Origin: Spirochaetales bacterium | Lineage (GTDB): Bacteria; Spirochaetota; Spirochaetia; Sphaerochaetales; Sphaerochaetaceae | Direction: 5' to 3' | Assembly: GCA_022784805.1 (NCBI GenBank) | Contig: JALFYG010000132.1 | Span: 1-8,364, forward strand | DNA: 8,364 nt | Shown here: in pieces, positions 5,706-8,364 of the stretch | How the letters are laid out: every line of letters starts with the position of its first letter | Position numbering within the stretch: position 1 is the first letter of the stretch | The notes under the pieces: model-generated | Seen by the model: only the letters and a program-made list of their open reading frames with translations | Told to the model about the DNA's origin: nothing | Database searches by the model: none | Made by a program: the position numbers and the translations under genes

Positions 5706-6262
5706 TCTATTTTTCTCTCTTCTATGAATTCTTCAAGGCTGGACTCTTTGCAGTCGGCGGTGGCTTGGCAACTATCCCATTCATGAAGGAAATCTCCATA
5801 AAGACCGGTTGGTTCACTCTCTCCCAGCTGACAGATATGATTGCAGTCTCAGAGTCCACTCCTGGCCCAATGGGTGTAAACTGCGCCACATATGTGGGAT
5901 ATGAAACAGCAGGAATTCTTGGAGGCATCATCGCCACCCTTGGCCTTATTGCTCCAAGTATCATTGTTATCATAATTATCTCAAAGATATTGGAGAAGTT
6001 CAGAAACAATAAATATGTGGACGCAGCATTCTTCGGTCTCAGAGCCGCCAGTGTCGCTCTTATTGCTGACGCAGGAGTGTCGGTTGCCGAGCTTACCTTT
6101 ATTAAAACAGGTTCCACAGTCCTGGAGATGATCAACTGGCAGAGCATAGTGCTATCTGCAGTAATACTCTACTTCTCAAGATGGTGTAAGCCAACAAAAA
6201 AGCTGCATCCTATTGTCTTCATAGGTTTTGCAGCTTTAATGGGAATCATATTCTCCCTTTAA
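5702..6262 (+). CDS. Short-chain CHR (chromate transporter family) protein, second subunit
   Basis: Partner of the protein encoded immediately before it, sharing the ATGA overlap (5702-5705), so translation is coupled. The 186-residue product repeats the family marks in slightly different form: AVGGGLATIPFMKE (17-30) and ESTPGPMGVNCATYVG (51-66), with hydrophobic segments around 72-98, 106-132 and 146-160 and a final helix at about 170-186. The difference between the two copies (GGGYAMLP versus GGGLATIP; CTPGIIAIN versus STPGPMGVN) is what is expected of the two classes forming a heterodimer. Its TAA stop (6260-6262) overlaps the stop of the convergent protease gene. Confidence 0.93.
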   Translation: MIYFSLFYEFFKAGLFAVGGGLATIPFMKEISIKTGWFTLSQLTDMIAVSESTPGPMGVNCATYVGYETAGILGGIIATLGLIAPSIIVIIIISKILEKFRNNKYVDAAFFGLRAASVALIADAGVSVAELTFIKTGSTVLEMINWQSIVLSAVILYFSRWCKPTKKLHPIVFIGFAALMGIIFSL

Positions 6263-7392
6263 TTATTCTTTTCATACATCTCATAAGCTATATCCATAAG
6301 GTATCTTTCTCCTTCCACTTCGGAAGAAGAAGGATAGCTTAGAGACGTGTTATCGAAAGCCTTTCTTATCTCGACGGCCTTGTTCTCATTTCCTTCATAC
6401 AAAAGAGCGTAGGCATACTCACTTCTCATAACAAAGAGCATACCCTTCATAGCATTCATCTCTTTTATTAGCTTCTTGTCTTTTATGGCGTCTATCTCTT
6501 TCTTGTCTTTCTCAAGGACAAGTAATGCGTAGATTTCATCGCACTTTATTGCTGTTCTCAGCACTCCTGGAAGTAGAGGAGAATCCAGGACTTCCTTGGC
6601 AACTGAGAGGGCGTTATCAAAGTCACCTTCATCCATCAATCTCGATTCAAAGTAGGCAAGAGCCGAGGCAGACATTATTCCCTCTATCTCGTCTTTATTT
6701 CTCACAGGAAAGACTTCCTCTCCCATATCCTTGACTCTCACGCCCCCATTTTGTAAGCCAGCCATCTCCATCTGTGCCCAGAAGGACTTCTTCTCTATCT
6801 CGCTTTTATGGATGTTCACAATATTTGAGCCATCATTTCCATAGATGAGAGGAATGATATTCATTGCTCCCAAACCAAAGGAGATGAAAGCTGTCATCAA
6901 CAAGAAGGATGAAAGAAATGGTACGGATGAAAGAAGGAAGAACAACAAAAGAAAGATAACAAAGGAAAGGAAATTGAAGATTGCTCCGCCTGCGTTACAG
7001 AGGACATAGGGCATATCTTCAGAGTACAAGGGAGGTGACATCAGGCACTGACCACCAGTACCTGGAAGAGAATACTTCTTTACCTTTATCTTTCCTTCTT
7101 CTTTAACAAAAGTAAAAGATCCCACTCTATAGGAAATAAACTCATAGCCTGTAATAAGACCGAAGACCAAATGCCCCGCTTCATGTATGGCCATCTCCAG
7201 AAAGATGGCGATATACATAAGGGAGATCATCAATAAGAGTCCCATTATGGAAATAAAGATGTTTCCTTCCCCTTCGATAAAATAATCGATCAAAGGAGTG
7301 ACAGCCAAACCACAGCCTAGTCCTATTATTACAAAGCACAATATTGAAATAAGAGTGCCGAATCTTCCTTTTCTTTTAGTTTTATCACTCAT
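6259..7392 (-). CDS. Site-2-protease-like M50 family membrane metallopeptidase
   Basis: Multipass membrane zinc protease candidate, 377 residues from the chosen start. A basic cytoplasmic start (MSDKTKRKGRFG) is followed by a first helix (about 13-35) and a second (about 48-80) that carries the zinc motif HEAGH (His70, Glu71, His74). The second S2P motif appears as NIIPLIYGNDGSN (178-190), with Asp187 the probable third ligand. Between them lie a loop with PGTGGQCLMSPP (110-121) and helices at about 127-177. Residues from about 192 to 377 form a soluble, charged, helix-rich domain that may be a TPR-like repeat region; no PDZ domain is seen. The ATG at 7392 lies inside the upstream gene (8-base overlap, ATGAGTGA); the longer frame to 7437 would sit wholly within that gene and is rejected. 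Substrate unknown. Confidence 0.85.
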   Translation of the reverse strand: MSDKTKRKGRFGTLISILCFVIIGLGCGLAVTPLIDYFIEGEGNIFISIMGLLLMISLMYIAIFLEMAIHEAGHLVFGLITGYEFISYRVGSFTFVKEEGKIKVKKYSLPGTGGQCLMSPPLYSEDMPYVLCNAGGAIFNFLSFVIFLLLFFLLSSVPFLSSFLLMTAFISFGLGAMNIIPLIYGNDGSNIVNIHKSEIEKKSFWAQMEMAGLQNGGVRVKDMGEEVFPVRNKDEIEGIMSASALAYFESRLMDEGDFDNALSVAKEVLDSPLLPGVLRTAIKCDEIYALLVLEKDKKEIDAIKDKKLIKEMNAMKGMLFVMRSEYAYALLYEGNENKAVEIRKAFDNTSLSYPSSSEVEGERYLMDIAYEMYEKNN

Positions 7393-8364
7393 TTCCAAAC
7401 ACCATATTAGGGAATATCCTCTCCATCCTCTCGTCATCGAAACGCTCGTCGATCACTTGTGTGATTGCATTCTGAGGAGGAATGTCATCCATTCTCTTCG
7501 ACCATCTCCAGACAGCCAGTCCCGATACCATCAAGTCCACTACAAAGAAGACCACGCAGGCCCAGGTAAGAGGTTTTGCTATCTTACTTGGGATTTTCTG
7601 TATCATGGACGAGACCATGGGGAATATTCTCTTAATCCATACTACTCCCAAAATGCCCCAGAAAACAGAATATAAGAGACATATTCTTCCGTTGATATTG
7701 AAAGGCACATTACTATAGTCCCAGCTACGGGAGCCGATGATCAGCTCCTGGGCCCAGGAACAGAAGTATTCCAAGACGCTTCCTACAAGAAAGCCACCTA
7801 AGAAAGAGAGCCATTGGCCATGGTTTCTAAAGCGATAGAGGGCAATGGACAATAAGGCGGCGCCGGCTCCATACAAGAAGTTAAATGGTCCCCAAACCAT
7901 TCCACGTCTACTTTCAACGTATCCATTCTTCAAGAGGCACCATGCCATCTCGATTATTACACCGGCAAAAGAGCCGATGAAAATTATCCAAATGATTTTG
8001 TAGATATTGATGCCACGGGCGAAAGGGTTGTTTTTCTTCTCAAAGATGTCGATTTCAGCGTTGACCTTTCTCTTTCTTCCGCCACCCTTCTTTGAAGCGG
8101 ATAGGATATCTGACCAGCGACCTGAGAGCTCGTCAGAGATATCGAAGAGCATCTCATAGGCTTTGAGGATATTCTTCTTCGTTCGCTTGAGAGAAGCCTT
8201 TCTTCCCTCCACTTCATCCTCCAAATCCTCAGGGTCTTTATCTTTAAGAAGCGTGGGGTAATAGGACTCCATGTCCTCCATCGTTTTCTTAGCCTGAGAA
8301 AGAAGAATCCTGCTCTGCTTCTCCATTTCACTAGTATAGTAGATGGAGTTTTTCTTCTTTCGCT
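7385..8364 (-). CDS. CmpB-type multipass membrane protein (PF06541, 'putative ABC transporter type IV') with N-terminal helical extension
   Basis: Membrane protein of the family labelled putative ABC transporter permease/CmpB, whose function is not established. Numbered from the ATG at 8326 (313 residues): a charged, probably coiled-coil region (1-78), a basic linker GGGRKRKVN, then five hydrophobic segments (about 109-132, 147-165, 173-193, 213-232, 252-273). Family motifs are ESRRGMVWGPFNFLYG (138-153) and WDYSNVPFNINGRICL (202-217). The tail (about 275-313) is polar. The start is uncertain: no ribosome site precedes 8326, and the frame is open to the window edge (residues RKKKNSIYYTSE upstream), so the gene may begin outside the window. 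Its 3' end overlaps the M50 protease start, pointing to coupled expression and a joint role. Confidence 0.82.
   Translation of the reverse strand, partial: RKKKNSIYYTSEMEKQSRILLSQAKKTMEDMESYYPTLLKDKDPEDLEDEVEGRKASLKRTKKNILKAYEMLFDISDELSGRWSDILSASKKGGGRKRKVNAEIDIFEKKNNPFARGINIYKIIWIIFIGSFAGVIIEMAWCLLKNGYVESRRGMVWGPFNFLYGAGAALLSIALYRFRNHGQWLSFLGGFLVGSVLEYFCSWAQELIIGSRSWDYSNVPFNINGRICLLYSVFWGILGVVWIKRIFPMVSSMIQKIPSKIAKPLTWACVVFFVVDLMVSGLAVWRWSKRMDDIPPQNAITQVIDERFDDERMERIFPNMVFGNE

Noticed and set aside
5722..6147. Minus-strand 141-codon frame opposite the second CHR gene
   Set aside because: It is a reverse-strand shadow of a well-supported membrane protein, with no ribosome site.
7984..8331. 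Minus-strand 115-codon frame near the right edge
   Set aside because: It is an out-of-frame reading of the CmpB-like gene; its Arg/Ser-rich translation has no domain features.
1..8364. CRISPR arrays, tRNA or rRNA genes, insertion sequences, attachment sites
   Set aside because: I saw no spaced direct repeats, no cloverleaf or rRNA-like sequence, no transposase or integrase, and no terminal repeats.

Overview
The window carries nine genes, seven on the minus strand and two on the plus strand, and codes densely throughout; no gap between genes exceeds about 220 bases. The base composition is moderately AT-rich. Ribosome sites are of the GGAGG type. The sugar-binding protein has a type I export signal ending in Phe-Ala followed by Gln-Gly-Gly and no lipobox cysteine, which points to a diderm. 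That signal style, a stand-alone YgeY hydrolase and a two-gene short-chain CHR transporter together suggest an anaerobic host-associated bacterium. A Spirochaetota (Treponema/Sphaerochaeta-like) host is my best guess, but it rests on impression, not on a search.

Region by region. (1) Positions 1-2698, minus strand: a carbohydrate ABC importer operon in the order binding protein, MalF-type permease, MalG-type permease; the last gene runs off the left edge. A stem-loop followed by a U tract sits between the binding-protein and permease genes. (2) Positions 2699-2948: the AT-rich control region of that operon. It holds a promoter with a perfect TATAAT box inside a 21-bp palindrome, a near mirror-image promoter on the other strand, and a second 16-bp palindrome that could be an operator. 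(3) Positions 2949-3464, minus strand: two tightly coupled small genes of unknown function. (4) Positions 3515-3556: a strong stem-loop terminator. (5) Positions 3571-4947, minus strand: ygeY, an M20-type metallohydrolase of the selenium/purine-linked family, with its own likely promoter at 5002-5030. (6) Positions 5157-6262, plus strand: two overlapping short-chain CHR (chromate-transporter family) genes that probably form a heterodimer. (7) Positions 6259-8364, minus strand: a CmpB-type multipass membrane protein (PF06541) with an added cytoplasmic helical domain, overlapped by a site-2-protease-like M50 metallopeptidase with a helical C-terminal domain.

The first operon imports a sugar. 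The last pair looks like a membrane-embedded proteolysis module in which the CmpB-like protein may be partner or substrate of the protease. The CHR pair and this pair meet tail to tail with stop codons overlapping in a TTAA, leaving no room for a terminator. The least explained parts are the two small coupled genes, the protease/CmpB pair, and the symmetrical promoter region upstream of the sugar transporter.
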